NCBI GenBank assembly: GCA_035548375.1
Contig: DASZTG010000097.1
Coordinates: forward strand, 1 to 64,000
Length of the DNA: 64,000 nt
Direction: 5' to 3'
Source: JACQAP01 sp035548375
GTDB taxonomy: Bacteria > Pseudomonadota > Gammaproteobacteria > Burkholderiales > JACQAP01
Made by a program: the position numbers and the translations under genes. Shown here piece after piece: positions 27,107 to 35,529 of this stretch; position 1 is the stretch's first letter; every line of letters starts with the position of its first letter. A model generated the notes under the pieces. The model was not told where the DNA came from, searched no databases, and saw only the letters and a program-made list of their open reading frames with translations.

Positions 27107-28357
27107 TCACGAGTGTTCGGGGAGGAACTGCAGCGGATCGACCGGCTTGCCGAGCTTGCGGATCTCGAAATGCAACGCGACCCGGTCGCTGTCTGTATCG
27201 CCGACCTCGGCGATCTTCTGCCCCTTCGCCACCGTCTGCCCTTCCTTCACCAGCACGCGGCTGTTGTGCGCGTAAACGCTGAGGAAGGACGTGTTGTGCT
27301 TGACGATGATCAGTTTCCCGTAGCCGCGCAGTCCGCTGCCGCTGTAGACCACCTTGCCCGGCGCCGCCGCGAGCACGGCCTGCCCGCTCTTGCCTTCGAT
27401 GCCGATGCCCTTCTGGATCGACCCCTGGCCGAAGCCATAGATCACCTTGCCCTGCGTGGGCCACTCCCAGTTTATTTTTCCATCGGCGGGCGGCGCTTCT
27501 TTCTGCACGTGGGCCGGCGGCAACGAAGGAACGGGTTCCGCCGCCTGCGGCTTGGGCACCGGCTTGGTGGTCGTCACGGTACTCGTGGTCGCGGCCGTGC
27601 CTGCGGTCACCGCCACGGGCATTTTCAATTGCGCGAGAGCCTGCTCGGAATACGGCAGCTTGCGCGCCTTGGGCTCGGACAGGACCGGCGCAGCCGCCGC
27701 TACTGACGCCGGCACGGCAGCCACCGCTGGCGCCTCGCTCACGCCGTCGGGCGGAAACAGGCGCAGGCGCTGGTCGATCTTGATCAGTCCCGGATCTTCC
27801 AGGTTGTTCCATGCGGCCAGTTCACGATAATCCTGGCCGTAGTCGAGCGCGATGCTGTAGAGCGTGTCGCCCTTCTTCACGACGTGATATTCCGGTCGCC
27901 AGTCGCCTTCGCGATAAGGCTTGGCCGCCGGTTCTTCCGCCGCGACGGCCGGCAAAGGTGCAACGACCGGCGGCTTTTCCTGCTTTGCCGGGGCCACGAT
28001 GACGGGCGGCGCGGCAGCGGCGGTGTTGGCTGGGGGCACGGCGGTAGCCGACGATTGCGGTGTGGCGGCAGCCGGTGCAGCGGCGGTTGACGTCTGCGGT
28101 GCCGCCGCCGGTGCCCTGGATGCCGCGGCGGGCGCCGTTGCCGCGCTCGAAGCCGCCGCCGTTGACGCTGCCGGCGAGCTCGAAGGGCTGGACGGTGCCG
28201 CAGCCTTCGGGGAAGGCGTCGCGGCAGGCTTGGTCACGGCGGCATTCGGCGAGCGCTCGATGACTGGCGCCGCAGTGGGCGCGGACCCGCAAGACGCCAG
28301 CAGCAGTGCCGCGAAAATTGCTGGCGTCGCCTCAATACCTACCTTCAAAGCACTCAT
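27107..28357 (-). CDS. nlpD: NlpD-like LysM / degenerate M23 lipoprotein
   Basis: A 416-aa lipoprotein. Lipobox LLASC gives Cys23. A low-complexity Ala/Pro/Ser stretch (about 25-135) is followed by LysM (HVVKKGDTLYSIALDYGQD..., peptidoglycan binding), another Pro/Ala linker and a C-terminal M23 fold. The M23 zinc ligands are missing (GIGIEGKSG replaces the HxGxD-type motif; ALHFEIR lacks the second HxH His), as in NlpD/EnvC activators of AmiC amidase. The ATG at 28357 overlaps the pcm stop; a longer upstream frame has no homology. Confidence 0.93.
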   Translation of the reverse strand: MSALKVGIEATPAIFAALLLASCGSAPTAAPVIERSPNAAVTKPAATPSPKAAAPSSPSSSPAASTAAASSAATAPAAASRAPAAAPQTSTAAAPAAATPQSSATAVPPANTAAAAPPVIVAPAKQEKPPVVAPLPAVAAEEPAAKPYREGDWRPEYHVVKKGDTLYSIALDYGQDYRELAAWNNLEDPGLIKIDQRLRLFPPDGVSEAPAVAAVPASVAAAAPVLSEPKARKLPYSEQALAQLKMPVAVTAGTAATTSTVTTTKPVPKPQAAEPVPSLPPAHVQKEAPPADGKINWEWPTQGKVIYGFGQGSIQKGIGIEGKSGQAVLAAAPGKVVYSGSGLRGYGKLIIVKHNTSFLSVYAHNSRVLVKEGQTVAKGQKIAEVGDTDSDRVALHFEIRKLGKPVDPLQFLPEHS

Positions 28358-29013
28358 GCCGATACCCCCGCGATGAGCGGCACGAACTTGACCTCGTCGA
28401 GAACGGATTGCGTGAATCCTTCGGCCGTGCGCTCGACCAGGATGAGCCGTTGCTCGCGCGTTCCCAGCGGCAGGACGAGGCGCCCGCCCTCGCCGAGCTG
28501 ATCGGCGAGCTTTTCGGGCAGGTGCGTCGCCGCGGCCGCCATCACGATCGCATCGAACGGGCCCTGATCCTTCAATCCCGCATGTCCGTCGCCGTGCTTC
28601 AGCTTGATATTGCGCATGCCCAGCTCGCGTAGCCGTATCCTCGCCTTGGACAGCAGGCCTGCCAATCGTTCGAGCGAATAGACTTCCCGCGCGACCCGTG
28701 ACAGAACGGCCGCCTGGTAGCCGCAACCGGTGCCGATCTCGAGGACCTTCTGCAGCGGCCGGCCGCCACGCGCGAGCTCGACCATGCGCGCGACGGTAAA
28801 GGGATTGGAAATCGTCTGCCCGAAGCCGATCGGCAACGACACGTCGTCATAGGCCCGGCTTGCCAGCGCCTCGTCGACGAAAATGTGCCGCGGCACCTCC
28901 GACATCGCGTTGAGGACGACCTCGTCCTTGACCCCCTGGTCGCGCAGGCGCTCGACCATGCGCATGCGCGTGCGCTGCGAGGTCATGCCTATGCCGGCTA
29001 TGCGAGTGTTCAT
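28354..29013 (-). CDS. pcm: Protein-L-isoaspartate O-methyltransferase
   Basis: A 219-aa SAM methyltransferase that repairs isoaspartyl residues. The LPIGFGQTISNPFTVARMVEL block, SAM motif VLEIGTGCGYQAAVLS and HGDGHAGL are diagnostic. Between surE and nlpD as in most proteobacteria, coupled to nlpD by a 4-bp overlap. Confidence 0.97.
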   Translation of the reverse strand: MNTRIAGIGMTSQRTRMRMVERLRDQGVKDEVVLNAMSEVPRHIFVDEALASRAYDDVSLPIGFGQTISNPFTVARMVELARGGRPLQKVLEIGTGCGYQAAVLSRVAREVYSLERLAGLLSKARIRLRELGMRNIKLKHGDGHAGLKDQGPFDAIVMAAAATHLPEKLADQLGEGGRLVLPLGTREQRLILVERTAEGFTQSVLDEVKFVPLIAGVSA

Positions 29014-29053
29014 AAGACCGGTGCGGCCTCGCGGATTTCATCGCTTCGCAGGC

Positions 29054-29809
29054 TCACGTCAGCACCGGTTCCTTGAGCCAGCTACGCACCGCATCGAGAT
29101 TCGCGTACTGGGTCAGGTCGATCTGCAGCGGCGTGATCGATACGCGCCCCTGCGCGACCGCGTGAAAATCCGTTCCGACGCCGGCGTCTTGTGCGTCGCC
29201 CGCGGCACCGACCCAGTAGACCGTTTCACCGCGCGGATTGGTCGATTTCACGACGCCTTCCGCCTTGTGGCGCCGCCCGAGCCGGGTGACTTCCATTCCG
29301 GCCAGGTGCGAGTAAGGGACGTCGGGAACGTTCACGTTCAGGAGCATAGGCGCCGGCACGGGACGATCGCGCAAATGCGCGAACAGCTCGCAGGCGACCC
29401 GCGCTGCCGTCGCGTAGTTGCCCGCGGACTTGCTGGCGAGCGACACGGCCATCGACGGGATTCCCAGCAGGAAGCCTTCGGTGGCCGCGGCGACGGTCCC
29501 GGAATAAATCGTGTCATCTCCCATGTTCGCGCCATGATTGATCCCGGAGATCACCATGTCGGGCATCGTCTCGATCAGCCCGGTCACCGCGAGATGCACG
29601 CAATCCGTCGGCGTGCCGTTGACATACTGGAAGCCGTTGTGGGATCTGCGCACGATCAGCGGGCGGTCCAGCGTGAGGGAGTTGCTGGCGCCGCTGCGAT
29701 CGCGCTCGGGGGCCACGACCACGACTTCCGCGAGCTTGGCCAACGCTTCGGCGAGCGCGGCGAGGCCCGGGGCGAAGTACCCGTCGTCGTTGCTCAGCAG
29801 GATGCGCAT
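29054..29809 (-). CDS. surE: 5'/3'-nucleotidase SurE
   Basis: A 251-aa survival protein. The N-terminal ILLSNDDGYFAPGL carries the metal-binding Asp pair, VVVVAPERDRSGASNS and VISGINHGANMGDDTIYSGTVAAA complete the active site. It hydrolyses nucleoside monophosphates in stationary phase. Start at 29809 is the ATG directly before the conserved motif. It begins a surE-pcm-nlpD run. Confidence 0.97.
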   Translation of the reverse strand: MRILLSNDDGYFAPGLAALAEALAKLAEVVVVAPERDRSGASNSLTLDRPLIVRRSHNGFQYVNGTPTDCVHLAVTGLIETMPDMVISGINHGANMGDDTIYSGTVAAATEGFLLGIPSMAVSLASKSAGNYATAARVACELFAHLRDRPVPAPMLLNVNVPDVPYSHLAGMEVTRLGRRHKAEGVVKSTNPRGETVYWVGAAGDAQDAGVGTDFHAVAQGRVSITPLQIDLTQYANLDAVRSWLKEPVLT

Positions 29810-29927
29810 CGTTCGGATCGGCCGGCGCCGGCCCCGTTCCGGTGATCGAGGGAACTGGAAATGCTCGACTTCCGTCCGATCATTCTTCTCGAACCTGCCG
29901 GCCAGCGGTTGTTGACGCGAAAGAAAC

Positions 29928-30004
<77 letters not shown>

Positions 30005-30042
30005 AATCCGCGGCCGATTATAGCAGCCCGATGCGGTCGACG

Positions 30043-30414
30043 TTACTCTTGCAGGAAGTCGAGCAGGCTCTGGAGTTCCTTGCGCATGAGCGCAGGATTG
30101 AATTTCGAGGACGCGGCCGGCTTCAGCTGCACCGCCGACTCGTCCAGCCGCGCGCGCGCACCGCTGATGGTGAAGCCCTGCTCGTACAGCAGTTCGCGGA
30201 TGCGCCGGATCAGCAGGACTTCGTGGTGCTGGTAGTAACGGCGGTTGCCGCGCCGCTTGACGGGCTTCAACTGCGTGAATTCCTGCTCCCAGTAGCGCAG
30301 CACGTGGGGCTTGACGCCGCAAAGCTCGCTGACCTCACCGATGGTGAAGTAGCGCTTCGCGGGGATTGGGGGGAGCGGCGCCCTAAGGCTGCTGCTGTGG
30401 TTGCTGCTGTCCAC
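30043..30414 (-). CDS. MerR-family transcriptional regulator
   Basis: A 123-aa protein: N-terminal MerR HTH RYFTIGEVSELCGVKPHVLRYWE (about 21-43) and RRYYQHHEVLLIRRIRELLYEQGFTISGAR. No sensor domain follows, only a short helical tail. This small MerR protein regularly follows ihfA in proteobacteria; its target is not established. The start overlaps the ihfA 3' end by 32 bp. Confidence 0.9.
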   Translation of the reverse strand: MDSSNHSSSLRAPLPPIPAKRYFTIGEVSELCGVKPHVLRYWEQEFTQLKPVKRRGNRRYYQHHEVLLIRRIRELLYEQGFTISGARARLDESAVQLKPAASSKFNPALMRKELQSLLDFLQE

Positions 30415-30700
30415 CGTAGTTCTTCTCGACCATGGCCTTCAGTTTCTGGCTGGCATGAAACGTCACGACACGGCGGGCCGTGATCGGAATCTCTTCCCCG
30501 GTCTTGGGATTGCGGCCCGGCCGCTGGGGCTTGTCCCGCAATTGAAAATTGCCGAACCCGGAAAGCTTCACGCCATCGCCGTTTTCGAGGGCCATGCGGA
30601 CTTCCTCGAAAAACGATTCCACCATGTCCTTGGCTTCCCGCTTGTTCAGTCCGACTTTCTCGAACAGCAGGTCGGCCAAGTCGGCCTTGGTCAGTGTCAT
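30383..30700 (-). CDS. ihfA: Integration host factor, alpha subunit
   Basis: A 105-aa DNA-bending protein. The HU/IHF fold is clear: LTKADLADLLFEKVGLNKREAKDMVE, GFGNFQLRDKPQRPGRNPKTGEEI with the intercalating Pro on the beta arm. The GGTGG RBS precedes the ATG at 30700; an upstream extension overlaps pheT and is not homologous. The tail ends in a Gln-rich run (QQQPQQQP), longer than E. coli IhfA. Confidence 0.96.
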   Translation of the reverse strand: MTLTKADLADLLFEKVGLNKREAKDMVESFFEEVRMALENGDGVKLSGFGNFQLRDKPQRPGRNPKTGEEIPITARRVVTFHASQKLKAMVEKNYGGQQQPQQQP

Positions 30701-30710
30701 CGATTCCACC

Positions 30711-33128
30711 TTATTGTCGCCGCTTGCCACTGAATTTTTTCTCCAGAACGTCAAGCAGCACCGCCATGGCGGCATCCACTTCGGCGTCAGTTAGAGTTTT
30801 TTGAGTATCTTGTAATAACACTCGGAATGCAAGACCTTTTTTGCCTTTTTCAATGCCCTTGCCCCGGTATACGTCGAAGACCGAAATCGCATCCACGATA
30901 GCCGGCCGTGTCGCCATCATCGTATCCAGCAAGGTCTGCGCCGGGATCTCGTCGTCAAGCGTGACCGCCAGGTCGCGGCGGACGGCGGGAAACTTCGACA
31001 CTTCCTCGAACCTCGGCAGTTCACGCGCCAGCAATGGCTCAGCCTCCAGCTCGAACAGCACCATTGGTGCCGGCAGCTCGTATTTTCTTTGCAGGGCCGG
31101 ATGCAGCTCGCCCACCCAGCCGATCTCCCGGTTATCCAGGATGACCCGGGCGCTGCGGCCCGGATGCAACGAGGGATGCGCGGACGGCTCGAAACGCGGC
31201 ACCGCGGGCGCCAGCAAGGCTTCGACGTCGCCCTTGACGTCGTAGAAATCGACGCCGCGGGCGGCCACGCTCCATTGCTCTTCGTCCGCCGACCCGAACG
31301 CCGCGGCGGACACGCGAGTGGGCTGCAGTATCCCGGCAACGGACAACTCGCCGTCGACTATCGCGGTGTCGCGCAGGAACGCGCGGCCGATTTCGAAAAC
31401 CCGGACACGATCCAGCTTCCGGTTCAGGTTGTAGCGCACATTCGCGACCAGGCCGCCGATGAGGCTCGATCGCATGACCGCGAGCTGGCTGGCGATCGGA
31501 TTCAGCAAACGCAGCGGCTTGTCGTTGCCGGCAAAGTCCTTCTCCCACGCCTCTTCGACGAAGCTGTAGTTGACGACCTCCTGGTAGTCGGCGGAGGCCA
31601 ATCTTTCGCGCAGTTGATGCAACGTGCGCCTGCCCTCGGGCAGCGCTTTCATCACAGCCAGGGCCGAGGGCGGGTTGGCAGGAATGCGCTCGAAGCCGTG
31701 CATGCGCGCGACTTCCTCGATCAAATCCTCTTCGATCTGGATGTCGAAGCGGAAGCTCGGCGGCGTGACCACGAAGGCTTCGCTCGCACCGGTGCCCTCG
31801 CGGCGCGACTGGAATCCCAAGCGGGAGAAATGGTCCGCCATCTCATTTGCCTCAACCGGGACGCCGATGATGCGCTGCGCACGCGCGACCCTGACGCGCA
31901 CCGGCGGCCTCTCGGGCAGCTTCGCCACCGTATCGGCGACAGGTCCCGCTTCGCCGCCGCAGATTTCCAGGATCAGCGCGGTGGCGCGCTCGATGCCGGC
32001 GACGTTGTTGTCGAAATCGACGCCGCGCTCGAATCGATGCGAGGCGTCGCTGCTGAAGTTGAATCGCCGAGCGCGCCCGGCGATAGCATCCGGGAAAAAG
32101 AACGCCGCCTCGAGGAAAACGTTGCGGGTTTCGAGATCGGCCTTGGTGCTGTCGCCGCCCATGATGCCGGCAAGGCCGATCGGGCCGCTCGCGTCGGTGA
32201 TGGCCAGCACGCTTTCGTCCAGCTCCACCGTTTGCTCGTTCAGCAGCTTCAGCGTCTCGCCCTTGCGGCCGAAGCGCACGTCGATGCCGCCTTTAAGCTT
32301 GTCGAGATCGTAAACATGCAGCGGGCGACCGAGCTCGAGCATCACGTAGTTGGTGACGTCGACCAGTGCTGAGATGGAACGCTGTCCGGCCCGCTCCAGC
32401 CGCTGCTTCATCCACGCCGGCGTCGGCGCTTTGGCGTCGACGTGGCGAATGACGCGCCCGGTGAAGCGCCCGCAGCCGTCCGGCGCAGATATCCTGACCG
32501 GAAACGTCTCCCTGCCGGCATCGCGTACCGCGGGAATGTCCGGGAGCTTTAGTGTTGCGCCGGTCAAGGCGCGAACTTCGCGTGCGATGCCGAGCACCGA
32601 CAGGCAATCGGCGCGATTCGGCGTGAGCTTGACCAAGAATATGTGATCGTCGAGCGCCAGCACTTCGCTCACGCTGGCGCCGACGGGCGCGTCTTGCCCG
32701 AGGTCGAGCAAACCGCTGTGATCGTCGGACAGGCCGAGTTCCCGCGCGGAACACAACATGCCCGCGCTCTCGACGCCACGCATCGTCGCCGCCTTGATCT
32801 CGAGCGGTGCCGCAGCACCGGTCGGAGCCGGCAACCTGGCGCCGACCAGCGCGCACGGAACCCGCATGCCTTGCACGACGTTAGGCGCACCGCAAACGAT
32901 GCCGAGCGCAGCACCCTGCCCCACATCGACCTGGCAGACCTTGAGCCTGTCCGCGTTAGGATGCTTTTCGAAGGACAGGATCTTGCCCACGACCACGCCC
33001 GCCAGTGGCGGGCCGACCTCGCGGCATTCCTCGACCTCGAGGCCGGACATGGTCAGCAGGTGTGACAATTCCTGCGTAGATAAGTCCGGATCGACGAGTG
33101 TGCGCAACCAGCTTTCGGAGAATTGCAT
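30711..33128 (-). CDS. pheT: Phenylalanyl-tRNA synthetase, beta subunit
   Basis: An 805-aa subunit, full length. Order: N-terminal tRNA-binding (EMAP-like) domain about 40-150, B3/B4 editing domain (about 210-380), B5 (about 400-475), catalytic-like core and C-terminal FDX-ACB anticodon-binding domain (KFPAVRRDLAVTLDDEIP). Pairs with PheS as an alpha2-beta2 enzyme. pheS is 11 bp upstream. Confidence 0.98.
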   Translation of the reverse strand: MQFSESWLRTLVDPDLSTQELSHLLTMSGLEVEECREVGPPLAGVVVGKILSFEKHPNADRLKVCQVDVGQGAALGIVCGAPNVVQGMRVPCALVGARLPAPTGAAAPLEIKAATMRGVESAGMLCSARELGLSDDHSGLLDLGQDAPVGASVSEVLALDDHIFLVKLTPNRADCLSVLGIAREVRALTGATLKLPDIPAVRDAGRETFPVRISAPDGCGRFTGRVIRHVDAKAPTPAWMKQRLERAGQRSISALVDVTNYVMLELGRPLHVYDLDKLKGGIDVRFGRKGETLKLLNEQTVELDESVLAITDASGPIGLAGIMGGDSTKADLETRNVFLEAAFFFPDAIAGRARRFNFSSDASHRFERGVDFDNNVAGIERATALILEICGGEAGPVADTVAKLPERPPVRVRVARAQRIIGVPVEANEMADHFSRLGFQSRREGTGASEAFVVTPPSFRFDIQIEEDLIEEVARMHGFERIPANPPSALAVMKALPEGRRTLHQLRERLASADYQEVVNYSFVEEAWEKDFAGNDKPLRLLNPIASQLAVMRSSLIGGLVANVRYNLNRKLDRVRVFEIGRAFLRDTAIVDGELSVAGILQPTRVSAAAFGSADEEQWSVAARGVDFYDVKGDVEALLAPAVPRFEPSAHPSLHPGRSARVILDNREIGWVGELHPALQRKYELPAPMVLFELEAEPLLARELPRFEEVSKFPAVRRDLAVTLDDEIPAQTLLDTMMATRPAIVDAISVFDVYRGKGIEKGKKGLAFRVLLQDTQKTLTDAEVDAAMAVLLDVLEKKFSGKRRQ

Positions 33129-33139
33129 GCGCGCCGCCC

Positions 33140-34138
33140 CTAGTTGAACTGTCTGAGGAAGCGCAAGTCGCCGTCGTAGAACAGGCGCAGGTCGTCGATG
33201 CCGTAGCGAAGCATGGTCAGCCGCTCCAGGCCGCTGCCGAAGGCGAAGCCGGTGTACTTCTCCGGATCGAGCCCGAAGTTGCGGACCACCTGCGGATGCA
33301 CCTGGCCCGCGCCGGAAATTTCCAGCCAGCGGCCCTTGTGCGGGCCGCTCGCAAAGGCCATGTCGATTTCGGCCGACGGTTCGGTGAAGGGAAAAAACGA
33401 CGGCCGGAACCGCACCTGCAGTTCATCCGTCTCGAAGAAGCGCCGCAGGAAATCCGTGTACACGCCCTTCAAGTCGGCGAAGCTGATGTTCTCGTCCAGC
33501 CACAACCCTTCGACCTGGTGGAACATCGGCGAATGCGTTGCGTCCGAATCCACGCGATACGTCCGTCCTGGCGCGATGACCTTGATCGGCGGTCTATGCA
33601 TGCGCGCGTAACGCACCTGCATCGGACTCGTGTGCGTGCGCAGGAGACGATCCCCTTCCACGTAGAAGGTATCGTGCATCGAGCGCGCTGGATGATTTTC
33701 CGGCTGGTTCAGGGCGGTGAAGTTGTACCAGTCGGTCTCGATTTCCGGGCCGTCGGCGACGTCGAAGCCCACCGACCGGAAGATCTCTTCGATGCGCTGC
33801 CATGTGCGTATGACCGGATGCACGCCGCCACTGCCGCGTTTGCGGCCGGGCAAGGTCACATCGAGGGCTTCCTCGGAAAGGCGCGCATCGAGCGAAGCGT
33901 TCTGGATCGCTTCGCGCCTCGCCTGGAGCAACGATTCGACCTGCTCCTTGGCCTTGTTGATCAGCGCACCCGCCGCCGGGCGCTCCGCCGCGGACAGCTT
34001 GCCCAGCCCCTTGAGCAGCTCGGTCAGCGCGCCGCTCTTGCCGAGGAACTTCGCCTTGGCCTGCTCGAGCAGGGCGAGGTCGCCGATGCTCTCGAAGGTC
34101 GATTTCGCGTCGGCAATGATGCCGTCGAGGTTGTCCAT
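33140..34138 (-). CDS. pheS: Phenylalanyl-tRNA synthetase, alpha subunit
   Basis: A 332-aa class II synthetase subunit: N-terminal coiled coil, motif 2 region APGRTYRVDSDATHSPMFHQVEGL and motif 3 FGLDPEKYTGFAFGSGLERLTML. Start set at the second ATG (34138, MDNLDGI...), which matches the usual N-terminus; an ATG 18 nt upstream is possible. An intrinsic terminator separates it from rplT. Confidence 0.96.
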   Translation of the reverse strand: MDNLDGIIADAKSTFESIGDLALLEQAKAKFLGKSGALTELLKGLGKLSAAERPAAGALINKAKEQVESLLQARREAIQNASLDARLSEEALDVTLPGRKRGSGGVHPVIRTWQRIEEIFRSVGFDVADGPEIETDWYNFTALNQPENHPARSMHDTFYVEGDRLLRTHTSPMQVRYARMHRPPIKVIAPGRTYRVDSDATHSPMFHQVEGLWLDENISFADLKGVYTDFLRRFFETDELQVRFRPSFFPFTEPSAEIDMAFASGPHKGRWLEISGAGQVHPQVVRNFGLDPEKYTGFAFGSGLERLTMLRYGIDDLRLFYDGDLRFLRQFN

Positions 34139-34184
34139 CACGTCACGTTCGATCAAACATCCCGTTGGAATGCGGGCAGCCGAA

Positions 34185-34210
34185 TAAAAAAAGGAGGCCT
34201 CGCAGCCTCC
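34185..34210 (-). terminator. Intrinsic terminator/attenuator between rplT and pheS
   Basis: On the minus strand AAAAGGAGGC...GCCTCC forms a stem of at least 6 bp, extended by A-T pairs, followed by TTTTTTTAT. It lies 21 nt after the rplT stop and about 50 nt before the pheS start, so it could set the ribosomal-protein to synthetase ratio or be a pheS attenuator. The symmetric A/T flanks would also work on the plus strand. Confidence 0.8.
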
Positions 34211-34231
34211 TTTTCGCTACTTGTTCCCGAA

Positions 34232-34591
34232 TCAGGCGCCGAGGCCGGCCTTGGCCTGACTCGCGATCTTCTCGAATGCAGACTTGTCGAACACCGCGAT
34301 GTCCGCGAGCACCTTGCGGTCCACCTCGATGGCGGCCTTCTTCAGCCCGTTGATGAGCGTGCTGTAGGTCATGCCGAATTCACGCGCGGCGGCGTTGATG
34401 CGCACGATCCACAGCGCGCGGAAATCGCGCTTCTTGCGACGGCGATCGCGATACGAATACTGGCCGGCGCGCATGACCGCCTGCTTGGCGATCCGGTATA
34501 CATTGCCGCGGCGGCCGCGATACCCCTTCGATTTCTCGAGGACCTTCTTGTGCCGCGCACGCGCGGTTACACCACGTTTGACTCTTGGCAT
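34232..34591 (-). CDS. rplT: 50S ribosomal protein L20
   Basis: A 119-aa basic protein with the N-terminal PRVKRGVTARARHKKVLEKSKGYRGRRGNVYRIAKQAV block and the C-terminal globular domain (INAAAREFGMTYSTLINGLKKA). Also the usual translational autorepressor of the rpmI-rplT message. 12 bp after rpmI. Confidence 0.98.
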   Translation of the reverse strand: MPRVKRGVTARARHKKVLEKSKGYRGRRGNVYRIAKQAVMRAGQYSYRDRRRKKRDFRALWIVRINAAAREFGMTYSTLINGLKKAAIEVDRKVLADIAVFDKSAFEKIASQAKAGLGA

Positions 34592-34603
34592 GGTGGTCTC
34601 CGG

Positions 34604-34801
34604 TTACGCGTAGGGAAGCATCGAACGGATGTGCGCGTGGTCGGACGCGTTCACGGCCGTATTCCCGCGCAGGTGGCGCTTGCGCTTGGTCGATTTCTTC
34701 GTGAGGATGTGGCGCAGGTTCGCCTGCGTCCGCTTGAACTTGCCGCTGCCGAGCGCCTTGAAACGCTTGGCGGCGCCGCTCTTGGATTTCATCTTGGGCA
34801 C
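34604..34801 (-). CDS. rpmI: 50S ribosomal protein L35
   Basis: A 65-aa basic protein: PKMKSKSGAAKRFKALGSGKFKR and a C-terminal HLRGNTAVNASDHAHI. It starts with GTG at 34801, with an AAGGAG RBS 6 nt upstream. Confidence 0.98.
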   Translation of the reverse strand: MPKMKSKSGAAKRFKALGSGKFKRTQANLRHILTKKSTKRKRHLRGNTAVNASDHAHIRSMLPYA

Positions 34802-34985
34802 TGTCTACTCCTTCATGCTCGTTTTAGCCTGACTCCAGGCGTCCCCGCGAAGGGCCCTTTGCTGCCTGGGAATCACTTGTTTTGAGCGTTTCACTCGGAT
34901 GCCGCGGGTGGCTGGCCTGCCCCCGTCATGCAACATCCGGCTATCGCTTCACCTGCTTCACTGCGGCCAGCCGAAATTTTTCCAG
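34802..34985 (-). promoter_or_regulatory. Structured infC-rpmI leader, candidate L20 operator
   Basis: A 184-nt gap inside an otherwise tight operon. On the minus strand GGCTGGCC (34972-34965) pairs perfectly with GGCCAGCC (34917-34910), and a second stem CCAGGC/GCCTGG (34869-34864 with 34840-34835) lies nearer rpmI. L20 represses rpmI-rplT through a structured leader in several bacteria; whether this one is such an operator is inference from position and pairing. Confidence 0.4.
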
Positions 34986-35507
34986 CTAGGACTTCTTCTT
35001 CGGGCTCATCACCATGACCATCTGGCGGCCTTCCATCTTCGGAAACTGCTCCACCACGCCAAACGGCTCCAGATCCGCCTTCACCCTCTCCAGAAGCTTG
35101 AAGCCGAATTCCTGGTGCGCCATTTCACGCCCGCGGAACCGCAAGGTAATCTTGGTCTTGTCGCCTTCCGTCAAAAAGCGCGTCAGATTGCGCAGCTTGA
35201 TCTGGTAATCGCCGTCGTCCGTGCCCGGCCGGAACTTCACTTCCTTGACCTGGATCTGTTTCTGCTTGAGCTTGGCCTCGTGCTTCTTCTTGGCCTCGCT
35301 GTACTTGAACTTGCCGAAATCCATCAGCCGCGCAACGGGCGGCTGGGCGGTCGGTGCAATTTCAACCAGGTCGATTTCCAGTTCCTCTGCCATGGCATTC
35401 GCCTGGGCAAGACTGACAATCCCGATTGGCTCACCCTTGGTGCCGATGAGCCGGAGCTCCGGCGCGGTAATCTCGCCGTTGATCCTGACATCCCTGTCCT
35501 GAGCTAT
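34986..35507 (-). CDS. infC: Translation initiation factor IF-3 (AUA start)
   Basis: A 173-aa IF-3: INGEITAPELRLIGTKGEPIGIVSLAQA (N-domain), KYSEAKKKHEAKLKQKQIQVKEVKFRPGTDDGDY linker, and the C-domain ending in MVMVMSPKKKS. Between the thrS stop and the conserved INGEI there is no ATG, GTG or TTG in frame. The ATA at 35507 lies 7 nt after a GGAGG, so initiation at AUA is the best reading; infC is known for rare start codons that allow self-repression by IF-3. Confidence 0.95.
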   Translation of the reverse strand: MAQDRDVRINGEITAPELRLIGTKGEPIGIVSLAQANAMAEELEIDLVEIAPTAQPPVARLMDFGKFKYSEAKKKHEAKLKQKQIQVKEVKFRPGTDDGDYQIKLRNLTRFLTEGDKTKITLRFRGREMAHQEFGFKLLERVKADLEPFGVVEQFPKMEGRQMVMVMSPKKKS

Positions 35508-35529
35508 AAGTACGCCTCCATCAAAAAAA

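Noticed and set aside
33098..34885. A 595-codon open frame on the plus strand over pheS, rplT and rpmI.
   Set aside because: It crosses several well-supported genes and terminator sequence; antisense artefact.
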